This document shows, one piece after another, positions 50,424 through 59,436 of a stretch of 64,000 nucleotides of DNA. Under the pieces are notes generated by a model, which was not told the DNA's origin, ran no database searches, and was given only the letters and a program-made list of their open reading frames with translations. Each line of letters starts with the position of its first letter. Position 1 is the stretch's first letter. The translations under genes and the position numbers were made by a program. Source of the DNA: Arthrobacter sp. 9V (GTDB lineage Bacteria > Actinomycetota > Actinomycetes > Actinomycetales > Micrococcaceae); assembly GCF_902506065.1 (NCBI RefSeq), contig NZ_LR732912.1:4741525-4805524 (forward strand), given 5' to 3'.

Positions 50424-51080
50424 ATGGCTATCACCGCCTCCCTGCTGGGCTTGGAGAAGAAAAGCCTGCGTGAACAAGCGCTGGCAGCCCTGCGCAGTGC
50501 GATCACCAGCGGCGAACTCGAGCCAGGCAGGCACCTCGTTGAAACCGAACTTTCCGAGATGCTCCAGATCAGCCGGGGCACCCTCCGCGAGGCCCTCAGG
50601 CAGTTGGAGCAGGAAGGCCTGATCTCTGCCGGGGCACGCGGCCGCATGTCCGTGCGGCACCTGGACGTCAAGGAAATTCGGGACATCTTTGCCGTGCGTG
50701 GAGTCCTGGAGTCCCTCGCGGCCCGAACCCTGAGCGACATGCCTGACAAGGAGGCCGCGCTCGCAGAGCTGCGCGCCGCCGTCGACGCTATGGACAAAGC
50801 CTCGAAGTCTTCGCTGGAGGAGCGGATCGAATCCGACCTCGAGTTCCACCGCACCCTTTGCCGCCTGTCCGGCAACGAAACGCTGCTCCATTCCTGGGAG
50901 TCCCTGGAAGGTTCCATTCGCATGTCCATTATGTTCGCCGGGCTGGAACGCGCCACCCGGAACATGAGCGTCGGGCGGCACCACGACATTGTGGCTGCCA
51001 TCGAAACCGGGAATGCCGCGAAAGCGCGGGAGACAATAATTGCTCACATGGACGTCGCCGCCGAAAACCTGGTGGGCTAA
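50424..51080 (+). CDS. GntR-family (FadR subfamily) regulator
   Basis: A 218-residue regulator. The winged helix lies at about 15-75 (SGELEPGRHLVETELSEML, then SRGTLREALRQLEQEGLI). The C-terminal all-helical FCD domain has the metal-type Asp/His text in ESDLEFHRTLCRLSGNETLL and GRHHDIVAAIETG. ATG 50424 follows GAGGAC; the frame opens earlier but those starts lie over the operator sites. It ends the plus arm and is the likely regulator of the whole locus. Confidence 0.9.
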   Translation: MAITASLLGLEKKSLREQALAALRSAITSGELEPGRHLVETELSEMLQISRGTLREALRQLEQEGLISAGARGRMSVRHLDVKEIRDIFAVRGVLESLAARTLSDMPDKEAALAELRAAVDAMDKASKSSLEERIESDLEFHRTLCRLSGNETLLHSWESLEGSIRMSIMFAGLERATRNMSVGRHHDIVAAIETGNAAKARETIIAHMDVAAENLVG

Positions 51081-51376
51081 GTACTTTTCCTTTCAGCTGA
51101 AAAGAAAGACTGAATTCCCTTTCTGCGTCGGTGAATCCAGAACCTGACTATATGTTTTCCCGGCCCGATGTCAGTGGTCATCTTCTTCCGCGTCTACGTG
51201 GTGAAAGATATTGCCATTGATCAGTGGCTCCACATGGCCGGCAGCATTTAGTGATATTGATTGCAAACAAACAAGGACGTCGATGTGCCATTTGGCCACG
51301 CCGGCCCCGGCGCAATCAGTGGTCTCTTGGGCTGAGAACTTCGGCAAGGACCACGTTCAGGAAGAGGAGCACAACC

Positions 51377-52675
51377 ATGACCACAGGGTCGGCGGCGAGC
51401 GTTCATGGAGGGACCAAAGGGCTTGGGTTTGCGGAAGAATCAGTAAAATTTGAGGGACCGCGCGAATTAAAACTCCGTGTTCTGGGTGCAGCTGTCTCAG
51501 TGGTGCTGCACGCGGGAGTGACTCCGGACCTTCACGCGGAGCTGCGGCGGGCATGGTTACGCTGCCTTGACCGGCACGGGGAGGCCGGTCAGCCGGGAGA
51601 GTTGGAGCCGCGTGAGGGGACTACCCCCGTAACCCCAGCGGTTCCTTTGGAAGAACGGCCCTTTCAGGCCACAGTCTCCTCGGTGGTTGGCACGGCCCTG
51701 GTCACCGGCCGCACTTTCAGGGAATTCGCATCGGACCTGACAAGCGCCATCACCCTGGCGGGCATCACCGCCGGCCGCGGGAACCTGGTCATGTTGCACG
51801 CCGCCGCGCTGGCGGATGAAAAATCCGGCAGGGCAGTGGCCCTTGTAGGCCGTTCGGGTATGGGTAAGACCACCGCAACGAGACTTCTCGGGACTGGTCT
51901 GGGTTATGTCACTGATGAGACTGTTGCCGTTGACGGTTCGGGCAGCATCGTCCCCTACGCAAAGCCACTATCCCTGATAGTTGACGGTCCTGAAATGCCC
52001 AAGCACCAGAACGGCCCGGATGACCTCGGATTAATGGTGGCGCCGCCTGCGACTACTCTGGCGTTGATCGTCCTGCTGGACCGAAAACCGGACGCAGCCG
52101 GCCCCATAGTCACTCCGCTTCCCCATGCCGAGGCGATTATTGATCTGGCACCTCATACGTCCTCGCTGGGTGAGCTCCCCCTGCCACTGACCCGCCTTTG
52201 CGGGATTCTTGATGCCACCGGTGGTGCCGTCCGGGTGACCTACCGCGAGGCAGGAGACCTGGCCGACGTTCTTCCGGCCCTCCTTGGAAGACCGGCCATC
52301 CCAAAGACGTGGACGTCAGTCCTGGGTGAGGGGACGTGGCCGTCTGAAGCCCATCAAAGTTCCGATGCCGCACGATCCTCGGTTCTCAGGAGAGCCGATC
52401 TCCTCGACGCCGTAGAGATTCCGCTGCCAAGCGGACAAAGCACCGAACTCGTCGTCATGACAGGTCAGGGCGTAGTGCGGCTAACCGGCATCGGGCCTGC
52501 GATCTGGCACGCACTGGACACTCCTGGTGACCTGAACACCATTGCCCACCGGATCGCACCTCACATCGGTCTTCCGGCTGGCTACGAATCCCTTTTGCTG
52601 AGCAGTGTGGACGATCTTAAGTCGCACGGAATTCTGCTGGACTCCTCGTCATTGGAACCAGTCAATCTTGCATAG
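51377..52675 (+). CDS. HPr-kinase-like P-loop protein fused to a PqqD-like domain
   Basis: A 432-residue protein. The middle part has the P-loop GRSGMGKTT (about 157-165) preceded by LVMLHAAALADEKSGRAVAL, as in HPr kinase/phosphorylase-related proteins. The C-terminal part (about 350-428, VVRLTGIGPAIWHALDTPG and VDDLKSHGILLD) has the winged-helix pattern of PqqD, the RiPP precursor chaperone domain. HprK-related and PqqD-like proteins are known to occur together near EPS genes. No radical SAM enzyme or precursor peptide is seen. GAGGAG before ATG 51377 sets the start. The 296 bases upstream hold TTTCAGCTGAAA at 51091 and little else. Confidence 0.75.
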   Translation: MTTGSAASVHGGTKGLGFAEESVKFEGPRELKLRVLGAAVSVVLHAGVTPDLHAELRRAWLRCLDRHGEAGQPGELEPREGTTPVTPAVPLEERPFQATVSSVVGTALVTGRTFREFASDLTSAITLAGITAGRGNLVMLHAAALADEKSGRAVALVGRSGMGKTTATRLLGTGLGYVTDETVAVDGSGSIVPYAKPLSLIVDGPEMPKHQNGPDDLGLMVAPPATTLALIVLLDRKPDAAGPIVTPLPHAEAIIDLAPHTSSLGELPLPLTRLCGILDATGGAVRVTYREAGDLADVLPALLGRPAIPKTWTSVLGEGTWPSEAHQSSDAARSSVLRRADLLDAVEIPLPSGQSTELVVMTGQGVVRLTGIGPAIWHALDTPGDLNTIAHRIAPHIGLPAGYESLLLSSVDDLKSHGILLDSSSLEPVNLA

Positions 52676-52797
52676 TACATCCCATGCAGCAAAAAATGTG
52701 GCAAATGAGCGCGATGATAAGTTCCGATTGCATCGATATTTCCACGAAAGATTTACTTCAGTCAGCTAGCGCGCTGACTGGCTTGAAGGAGCAAACC

Positions 52798-53349
52798 ATG
52801 ACCTTGGATAAAGGTAAAGCAAAAAGTTCGACCATTGACCGGCGCAAGGTGGTTATTGGTACGGCATGGAGCATTCCCGCAATTGCCATAGCTGCCGCAA
52901 CTCCGGCGCTGGCAACTTCAGTCCCGCCCGTCGTTGTGACGCCGGGAACCGGATCAGTCATCAGCAACTGGAAGGGCGACCACCACTACGGGAGCTTGGA
53001 AGACGATTTGGACCAAAGGTCCTATGACTTCCCCGTCACCGTCAAGGATGTGAACGGTAACCCGGTTGTCGGTGCTACCGTCACCGTCACCGTATCCGGA
53101 CAAAACGACGACGGCGACGTCCTGGGTGTCTACGCGTACCCGGCACCGGACAATGGTGGCCCTGAGTCGGATCCCTCGCCGAGCGCCACCCTTGTCACAG
53201 GTGCTGATGGCGTTGCTTTCTTTGCCGTCAATACACAGAACCTGAGTTCCAGCGAGCGGCCGTCTTATGCCACGATGACTGTGACGGTGACCTACAACGG
53301 CGTCTCTACGGTGTCCGTCATTCAGGTTGTTTTGACCGAATCAGACTAG
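52798..53349 (+). CDS. Tat-type secreted protein with Ig-like domain
   Basis: A 183-residue secreted protein. The start has a twin-arginine-like signal (TIDRRKVVIGTAWSIPAIA and an AxA cleavage pattern near ALATS). The mature part, about residues 50-183, is a bacterial Ig-like/invasin-type beta domain: FPVTVKDVNGNPVVGATVTV, the ATLVTGADGVAFFAVNTQN segment and MTVTVTYNGVSTVSV. AAGGAG fits ATG 52798; the frame opens at 52684 but without a ribosome site. It may be an EPS-linked surface or adhesive protein. It follows the HprK/PqqD protein closely and may be cotranscribed with it. Confidence 0.72.
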   Translation: MTLDKGKAKSSTIDRRKVVIGTAWSIPAIAIAAATPALATSVPPVVVTPGTGSVISNWKGDHHYGSLEDDLDQRSYDFPVTVKDVNGNPVVGATVTVTVSGQNDDGDVLGVYAYPAPDNGGPESDPSPSATLVTGADGVAFFAVNTQNLSSSERPSYATMTVTVTYNGVSTVSVIQVVLTESD

Positions 53350-53449
53350 TAGTCCAAACGTCGGCTGCCGCGCTTATGGACGGTGGCCGCGTTTGCAGTG
53401 CCGGTCTTACCGGGCGGTGGGTGTTTGAGCCCAGCCCGAAAAGAGCGCA

Positions 53450-53536
53450 GCCTACGGGTTCGACCCTGTTCGTCGAGCCCGTAGGCCGTGTTCCACAATT
53501 TTTGGATAGAGCCTCGGCGTCAGCGCCTGGGGCTCT
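53450..53536. terminator. Two hairpins in the gap between the Ig-like gene and the LuxR gene
   Basis: GCCTACGGGTTCGAC (53450-53464) pairs with GTCGAGCCCGTAGGC (53472-53486), 15 bp with one G-U, followed by a T run (AATTTTTGG); this is a terminator for the Ig-like gene. A second stem AGAGCC...GGCTCT with inner GGCG/CGCC (53508-53536) follows and may end the convergent regulator's message. The rest of the 379-base gap shows nothing else. Confidence 0.65.
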
Positions 53537-53728
53537 TCTCTGTTTCGGGGACCGCTCCGTAAAACCCTCCGCACCGCGCCCTTTACGCCACGCATGTCAG
53601 TGCTCACCGGCGGTGATACCGCCGGCTCTACTCCGCTGCTCCGCCACCCGGAGTGGCTCATTCCTGGTCCGTTGATCTCAGTGGTGAATCCCGGACCCGT
53701 ACGTGGCGGATGCCCCCCCTGGAACAAT

Positions 53729-54490
53729 TCACCATCGCCCCGCGGCATGCCATTGAGCGTCAGTGTGGCTGTATCCGATCTCCTGAAGCGCATTGGCCAG
53801 CTCCCCGCGTGTAGCACATTTGAATCCTGCGGCAGCGAGCTTCCGGCGGCCACGGAAGAGGTGGCCCCGCACGGTGGTGGTACGCAGTCCAAGCCCTGCA
53901 GCCAAGGAGGACGCTGTTAGTGCGCGGCGTTGTGCGAAGAGTTCCAGAACCTGGATTTCACGGTCCGTGAGCCTGGTGCCCACGCTTGGCTGTGGTGGAA
54001 GCGTGGGGGCCGCGCCGATCACCACCGCTTCAATGAGGCGGGGAAGCTCCGCAGCTGTGGAGTCAGCCTCCAGAATTGCAACAGCGCCCTCTGCGGCCAG
54101 TGCAGACCGCTGAGCTGGACTCACGCTTCCCAACACAATGCAGCGTCGGCCGGTTGCCGCAATAGTGCGGACCTTGAGCGGAAGAGGAATTTCATCATCA
54201 AAAAAGGCGTCCAATGCTATCCAGTGGGCAGCTCTTGGATGATCCTGCGAAAAGGAAGCCCACGAATTGTAGGTCTTACCTAGTGTTGTTGCTTTAGCGC
54301 TGCCTGCCCATTCAGACATTACTGCGCTGTTGAGCACCGGATTCCTATGAATGAAATCGACATCAAAGGTGTATGCAATAGTTCCCAATTTGCCCTCCGA
54401 TCGATGAACAAGCCGAAGCCAGTCCCGCGTCAGCCATAAGTAAATGTCGATCTGACACATGAGTAAATTAGCCCGACGACTGTGCCCCAT
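53729..54490 (-). CDS. LuxR-type regulator with degenerate receiver
   Basis: A 253-residue regulator. The C-terminal LuxR helix-turn-helix is clear: RLTDREIQVLELFAQRRALT, then LRTTTVRGHLFRGRRKL. The N-terminal half has a receiver-like order (HWIALDAFFDD, CIVLGSVSPAQR, GAVAILEADSTAAEL) but lacks the usual Asp-Asp pair and Lys, so phosphorylation is doubtful. AGGAAAGG supports ATG 54490; earlier in-frame starts lack one. It lies inside the EPS locus, opposite to the sugar-phosphate transferase, and may control the locus. Confidence 0.72.
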   Translation of the reverse strand: MGHSRRANLLMCQIDIYLWLTRDWLRLVHRSEGKLGTIAYTFDVDFIHRNPVLNSAVMSEWAGSAKATTLGKTYNSWASFSQDHPRAAHWIALDAFFDDEIPLPLKVRTIAATGRRCIVLGSVSPAQRSALAAEGAVAILEADSTAAELPRLIEAVVIGAAPTLPPQPSVGTRLTDREIQVLELFAQRRALTASSLAAGLGLRTTTVRGHLFRGRRKLAAAGFKCATRGELANALQEIGYSHTDAQWHAAGRW

Positions 54491-54792
54491 CAGTGGCCTT
54501 TCCTGCAGGGAGTCAGTGCCGGAGAGCACGGCCGGATAACAGGGTGTACCCGCGAGGTCCGGTCCGCCCTAGTACTTTGGGAGCAGTCAGATGGGGCTGT
54601 GTCACGGGCCCTTTCATAATCAGACAGGCGGAGCAACTCCGCTTTCTGTCGGGAATGACAAAGATATGACCGAACACGAGAGGCCTCGATGCCAACATTC
54701 CTTGCCTGTTCCGGCCATTCAAACGGGATCTCCGACCCCACTCCTTCCGGAACCATCAGCTAGCCACATGGGATTTTTTGGTGTTGACATTG
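54491..54792. promoter_or_regulatory. Intergenic region before the glycosylphosphotransferase
   Basis: A 302-base gap between divergent genes. It includes a CATAAT -10-like box near 54615 and the hairpin GCGGAG-CAA-CTCCGC (54628-54642), then TTTCTGT. This suggests a long leader before the glycosylphosphotransferase gene, whose own ribosome site is weak. No other feature is seen. Confidence 0.35.
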
Positions 54793-56271
54793 ATGAATAA
54801 ACCCACCCAAAGTGCCAGCAACTCACGGCAGACAAATGGCAAGCTGGACATGCTCGAGCACGACGGCCGGATAAAGGTCCTCCTGGTTGATTTCCTCTGC
54901 ATCACGTGGGCTGTTGCGTTCGCCGAGCTCCTTCGTTTTGGTCTGGAGCGACCATCCTTGGGCATAGGGACCGTTCAGACGCCCTACCCTCTGGTGAGCC
55001 TGGTTCTCGACGTCCTGTGGTTGATCACCTTGGGAGCCCTGGGAACACGTGAGCCTCGAATCCAAGGCTTCGGCACGGATGAGTACCGGCGGGTCGCAAC
55101 TGCCTCGCTATGGCTATTCGGCGGAATAGCCATCTTCTCTTACGTGTTCCAGCTCGACACCGCTCGAGGCTACGTAGCGGTGGCTTTGCCATTGGGCACC
55201 GTCAGCCTGCTCATCGGCCGTTGGGCCTTGCGGAGAGACTTGATCCTCCGGCGGAAGTCCGGGCAGCATCTGCGCCGTGTTCTTGTCATCGGAGGGGCGC
55301 CGAGTGCAGCCCACCTGGCCCGGCAACTTCGCGCTCACCCAGAGGCGGGCTACCAGCCTGTGGCAGCGTACTTGACTACCGCCGGCGCCAGCGGACCTTG
55401 GCCGGAGGGCCTGGAGTTGCCGGTCATCGGCAGGGGCAAGGACCTGGAAGGGATTTTGTCGGCGGTGGAAGCCGCAGAGGCGGACTCTGTGGCTATATCC
55501 GGCGCGGATGTTGACCCTCCCACATTGCGTCAGCTGGGGTGGACTCTGACTGCCCGCGACATCGGCATGTTCATGGCACCGGCTTTAACAGACGTTGCAG
55601 GTCCACGTATTCACATGCAGCCCTTGTCAGGCTTGCCGCTGATCCACGTGACTACGCCCAACCTTGAGGGCCTCAAGGCCTTAGCCAAGCGTGGATTCGA
55701 TATGTGTGCGTCACTGGTCTTACTCATGATTCTGGCCGTCCCCATGTGCTTCGTTGCCCTTTTGGTAAAGCTCGACAGCTCTGGCCCCGCGATGTTCCGC
55801 CAGACGCGCATCGGTCGCTCCGGTGAGGTCTTCAGCATGCTTAAGTTCAGATCCATGGTGGTCGATGCCGAGCAGCAACTGTCCCGGCTCGCCGAACTCA
55901 ACGAGGGCAATGGCGTCCTCTTCAAGTTGAAGGAAGATCCCCGCGTCACCAAGGTGGGCCGGTTCATCCGCCGGTATTCCATTGACGAGCTGCCCCAACT
56001 CTTCAACGTCCTCCTGGGCGATATGAGTTTGGTGGGTCCCCGTCCTCCGCTTCCAGTGGAAGTGGAGACCTATGACGACTTTGCCCACCGCCGGCTCTTG
56101 GTTAAGCCCGGCCTGACGGGCCCTTGGCAGGTAAGCGGGCGCAGCGATCTCTCCTGGGACGATTCCATTCGTTTGGACCTCTACTACGTGGAGAACTGGT
56201 CCATGTTCCAGGACATGATCTATCTCCTGCGAACCGTCAAAGCAGTTTTTGCCAAAGACGGGGCCTACTAA
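54793..56271 (+). CDS. EPS polyprenyl glycosylphosphotransferase
   Basis: A 492-residue membrane enzyme that starts EPS repeat-unit synthesis by moving a sugar phosphate onto undecaprenyl phosphate. It has several N-terminal helices, a CoA-binding-like middle domain (RRVLVIGGAPSAAHLARQLR) and a C-terminal bacterial sugar transferase domain with FRQTRIGRSGEVFSMLKFRS, SIDELPQLFNVLLGDMSLVG and GRSDLSWDDSI. ATG 54793 is chosen over TTG/GTG starts just upstream; no good ribosome site is seen. It heads the plus arm of the EPS locus. Confidence 0.9.
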   Translation: MNKPTQSASNSRQTNGKLDMLEHDGRIKVLLVDFLCITWAVAFAELLRFGLERPSLGIGTVQTPYPLVSLVLDVLWLITLGALGTREPRIQGFGTDEYRRVATASLWLFGGIAIFSYVFQLDTARGYVAVALPLGTVSLLIGRWALRRDLILRRKSGQHLRRVLVIGGAPSAAHLARQLRAHPEAGYQPVAAYLTTAGASGPWPEGLELPVIGRGKDLEGILSAVEAAEADSVAISGADVDPPTLRQLGWTLTARDIGMFMAPALTDVAGPRIHMQPLSGLPLIHVTTPNLEGLKALAKRGFDMCASLVLLMILAVPMCFVALLVKLDSSGPAMFRQTRIGRSGEVFSMLKFRSMVVDAEQQLSRLAELNEGNGVLFKLKEDPRVTKVGRFIRRYSIDELPQLFNVLLGDMSLVGPRPPLPVEVETYDDFAHRRLLVKPGLTGPWQVSGRSDLSWDDSIRLDLYYVENWSMFQDMIYLLRTVKAVFAKDGAY

Positions 56272-56717
56272 AGAAGTCGCCTCACCGCCACGCGACAGGG
56301 GCGGTAGTACGCGGAGGCCGCGGCCAGGACGACTCAGGAGTCCAGCGCGAGTCACGTCCTGCGCTCATGATCAACCGCTTCCAAGCAGCAAATTGCCGTG
56401 GGTGGCTAGCCATGGCCGGTGCAGCAGACTCAGCAACCCCAGCTCCCTCAGTACCGCCCAGCGGATCACACAGCCCCCGGGAAAGACAAGTTCCAGCCCG
56501 GAAGGGTACGAAGGCGACGAGGTGCCCCTTGCCCTTGGAACTGACGGCAGAAAGCCGAGTACGCCTGGGCTGCACGGCAGAAAGCCGAGCACCCCCGGGC
56601 TGACCTTACAGCGCCTGGACCGGGTTGGAACCGGATCATACGCAAGGTACAGCCTGGGGGTAGCTCGACTCGGGAGCAGGCAGGGGTCTGCCGGTAGCTT
56701 TGGGCTGGCAGGACAAC
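56272..56717. other. Gap between convergent EPS genes
   Basis: The 446 bases between the glycosylphosphotransferase and the BY-kinase show no convincing gene; open frames here lack ribosome sites and look like low-complexity Pro/Ser/Gly text. The stretch holds a tandem 30-base repeat (listed separately). No clear terminator was found for either gene. Confidence 0.5.
56542..56600 (+). repeat. Tandem direct repeat (2 x about 30 bases)
   Basis: CTGACGGCAGAAAGCCGAGT and following bases at 56542-56570 recur at 56571-56600 with about 5 differences (CTGCACGGCAGAAAGCCGAG). The shared core is ACGGCAGAAAGCCGAG. It lies in the gap between convergent EPS genes. Confidence 0.7.
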
Positions 56718-58337
56718 CTAGTTGGGAGGTGCTGAACGCCTGCCCCGGGACCCATCCTGGGGAGCGCGCCATCGGCTTGCGGGATCCAGAAACGTCGTAG
56801 CTTCCCGTGGTTCAGGCAAGGGACTCACGGAGTGTTCCTTCGAAGCACCGGCCGCCGCTGACACAGGGGTGGCGACCGGCACCAGAGGATTGGGGTCCTG
56901 GGGGTCAGTTACGCTGCCATACGCTCCGTAGTAGCCGTAGTTGACGTCTCCGGGTCCGTTGGTGGCCACGCAGTTGAGGATGACACCCAGCACTCGTCCG
57001 CGAACCCGACTGAGGTTGCCGAGAGCCCGGTACAGGGTGTCCCGCGTTGTCTTGCGTGCCCTCGCAACCACAAGTGTGCCGTCTGCGACGCGGGAAAGCA
57101 CAGCTGCATCCGTGACAGGTAGCAGCGGCGGCGCATCAATGAGCACAATTGCTCTCTGCGAAAGTTCATTAAGAAGGTGTTCCATGGCCCGGGAACCAAG
57201 GAGCTCTGACGGATTTGGGGGGATGCGACCCGCGGTGAGGATCCGGAGGTGGGGATTCGGACCCCATTCCTGAAGTACGTCATCGATTGCCGCCCGGCCT
57301 GAGAGGATGTCTGTCACGCCGACATCCGGCAAGACACCGAAGACCTGGTGAACTGTGGGCCGGCGAAGGTCAGCATCCACAACAATGACATCCCTGCCTG
57401 CAGCGGCGATGGTGGCGGCCAGATTGCTGGTAACTGTGCTCTTGCCCTCGGAAGGTAGCGAACTGGTAATCAGCAGGATTCGTGGAGGGTTGTCTACATC
57501 AATGAAGTCCAAGTTAGTGCGCAGTTCCCTCAACGCTTCAGCCATGGCATGGCCGCCTGGAACCCGGTTATGTTCCGCAGTATTTTCCAGTACGCTCGAC
57601 TTTTCGTTAAGCCGTTTGTCCAGAGGCAACGTACCCACGACTGCCAGGCCGAATAGTCGCTCAATCTCGCTGGCCGCGCGAATCCTACGGTCCAGGTGGT
57701 TCCGTGCGAGTGCGTAACCAAGACCGATGAGCAATCCTGCGGCCAGTCCAATCCCAAGCGTTGCCGTGAGAAGCGGTGAAACGGGGGCCGAGGGCAGGCT
57801 CGCCTTGGCCAGCGGGACGATCTTGGTGACAGGCTCTGTGCCGGGGCTCGAGTTTCCTTTGTCCAGTTCGTAGACCTGCAAGGCCAAGGCAGTCACCCAC
57901 GCATCCGCCACATTCTGGGCGGTCTGCGGATCAGATGATCGTGCGCTGACCCTGATTTCCACTGAATCGAGGGGGACACTGACGCTGATCGATCTGGTGA
58001 TGTCCGGGGCGGATTCCTTCAACCCCAACGTCCTGATCACGCTTTCAGCTACCAAAATGGACTCGCCAACAGACTGATAGCCCTTGGCTTTGGACTTGGC
58101 CAGGTTGTCTCCGGCGAGGGACATGCCAAGGTTTTCGGCCCCTGCTGTTACCACTATGCCGCTTGATTCAGCGGAGTAGACCTTGGGCTGGAGGATGTAC
58201 CATCCCAAGGATCCTCCCACCATGAGCACTGTGATGATAAGGATCCCGAGCCAACGTGAGCGGACTACGGAAAGGAGGTCATTGCCTGACATCCCTTGAG
58301 GTTTATCGTCCTGCAGCAATTGTGTGGTCCTCTCCAT
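56718..58337 (-). CDS. Polysaccharide co-polymerase / BY-type tyrosine kinase
   Basis: A 539-residue fused Wzz and bacterial tyrosine kinase. Residues about 20-215 form the Wzz domain between two membrane helices (about 31-48 and 190-210). The kinase has Walker A LPSEGKST (about 294-301), Walker A' VVDADLRRP (about 319-327) and Walker B in VLIDAPPLLP, then a Tyr cluster (YGYYGAYG) and a long Pro/Ser-rich tail with little order. It controls EPS chain length and export. It is the last gene of the minus EPS arm. Confidence 0.92.
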   Translation of the reverse strand: MERTTQLLQDDKPQGMSGNDLLSVVRSRWLGILIITVLMVGGSLGWYILQPKVYSAESSGIVVTAGAENLGMSLAGDNLAKSKAKGYQSVGESILVAESVIRTLGLKESAPDITRSISVSVPLDSVEIRVSARSSDPQTAQNVADAWVTALALQVYELDKGNSSPGTEPVTKIVPLAKASLPSAPVSPLLTATLGIGLAAGLLIGLGYALARNHLDRRIRAASEIERLFGLAVVGTLPLDKRLNEKSSVLENTAEHNRVPGGHAMAEALRELRTNLDFIDVDNPPRILLITSSLPSEGKSTVTSNLAATIAAAGRDVIVVDADLRRPTVHQVFGVLPDVGVTDILSGRAAIDDVLQEWGPNPHLRILTAGRIPPNPSELLGSRAMEHLLNELSQRAIVLIDAPPLLPVTDAAVLSRVADGTLVVARARKTTRDTLYRALGNLSRVRGRVLGVILNCVATNGPGDVNYGYYGAYGSVTDPQDPNPLVPVATPVSAAAGASKEHSVSPLPEPREATTFLDPASRWRAPQDGSRGRRSAPPN

Positions 58338-58422
58338 GCATGCCAGGTGCGTACTATTCCAAGACTTGTAGTGTCAGTCTCGGTACTGCCTTAGGGCACT
58401 GAGAACCCCGAAAGTGTTGCGA

Positions 58423-59436
58423 CTAAGTATTTTCTGCAGAGGGAGTACTGCTTCTCTCAGCGAGGCCATGGAATGAGAGTCCGGTCAGGAAGCTGCTCAC
58501 TTGCTCTGCCATGGACGGTTCATCCGCTCCCGAATAGGCGCTCAGCAGCTCGTTGAGAATGTCCGCTTCAGTGTGTGTTCCGTCAATGAGTTCCCAGATC
58601 GCTGTCGCGGACCCCAAAAGGACGAGGGGCGAGCCGCGCTCCAGATTTAGGACGACCAAGCGGTCTTCACCGAAGGCCGGGACTTCAGCCACGGCTTTCA
58701 TCCTGTGCCAGAACCCATTCGCATCATCGCATCCGTGTTGTGGCCGAGGTGGTTCTGCGTAGTCGCCTCCCGCTTTGTCAGTAGCTTTTGGGGGATCCCC
58801 CTTTCTCCCCATCAGACGCTCCATGGAGGAATGCGGCCGTTCCCCGGCGGGGCCGGTAAGACTCTGATAAACGCCCTCGAGCTGACTGGTGACCGCGTAC
58901 ATTGAGAATCTGTCCCTTGCCAGTGCGAGGGCGGCCTGGGCGGAGGAAGCTCGCAGCCCTGGTTCTACCACAAAGCGGCGCATGGCTGCGGAAAGAGCCT
59001 CCACGCTTGAGTCGACCACAATCCCCGCGCCGGACTCGGCAATAAAGGGCGCCAGCCCGCAGCTGTCGGTCACGATAACAGGGACTCCCACGGACATGGC
59101 TTCAAGGACGCTCATGGGAAATGGCTCATCAACTGAGGGCAGCACATACACGGACGCTTGTCGCATACGGTCAAGAGTGCTGCCGGGTGCCAACGGCCCT
59201 TCAATCCGGATCCAGTCCGAAGTTTCCGTGGACTGAATCAGCCCCCGCACTTTGGAAACTTCGCCTTCGTCCGGCCCCACAAAAGCCACCTCCACGGGCT
59301 TGTCAATTGTTTTGGCCAGCATGGCAGCCGCGTCGACAAGAACAGCCGGCCGTTTTCGACTGTGCAGCCGGGCCAGGTAAAGAAATTGGATGGACTTCGT
59401 CTCCTTATCCACGGTGACCCTCAACCGCTGCCACAT
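58423..59436 (-). CDS. Glycosyltransferase C-terminal half with PqqD-like domain (split by frameshift)
   Basis: A 337-residue frame whose first 205 residues are the C-terminal Rossmann domain of a GT4 enzyme (FLYLARLHSRKRPAVLVDAA, EPFPMSVLEAMSVGVPVIV). Then, after a charged linker, a PqqD-like domain fills about 250-330 (LVLLGSATAIWELIDGTHTE and MAEQVSSFLTGLSFHGLAE). The N-terminal half is in the overlapping frame at 59405-60004. Removing one G from the GGG at 59418-59420 (complement CCC) would give one continuous protein. Real mutation or sequence error cannot be told apart here. Confidence 0.75.
   Translation of the reverse strand: MWQRLRVTVDKETKSIQFLYLARLHSRKRPAVLVDAAAMLAKTIDKPVEVAFVGPDEGEVSKVRGLIQSTETSDWIRIEGPLAPGSTLDRMRQASVYVLPSVDEPFPMSVLEAMSVGVPVIVTDSCGLAPFIAESGAGIVVDSSVEALSAAMRRFVVEPGLRASSAQAALALARDRFSMYAVTSQLEGVYQSLTGPAGERPHSSMERLMGRKGDPPKATDKAGGDYAEPPRPQHGCDDANGFWHRMKAVAEVPAFGEDRLVVLNLERGSPLVLLGSATAIWELIDGTHTEADILNELLSAYSGADEPSMAEQVSSFLTGLSFHGLAERSSTPSAENT

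Noticed and set aside
52684-52797. N-terminal extension of the Ig-like protein
   Set aside because: No ribosome site before 52684, while AAGGAG fits ATG 52798 and the signal peptide follows directly.
51377-53349. Classical RiPP cluster
   Set aside because: No radical SAM, cyclase, peptidase or precursor peptide was found; only the PqqD-like domain hints at it.
53450-53486. tRNA-like T arm (GGGTTCGACCC)
   Set aside because: Only one stem of a cloverleaf; no acceptor, D or anticodon arm. It is better explained as a terminator hairpin.
56249-56800. 183-codon plus-strand frame
   Set aside because: Low-complexity Ser/Pro/Gly/Arg text across the BY-kinase end and the tandem repeat; no ribosome site.
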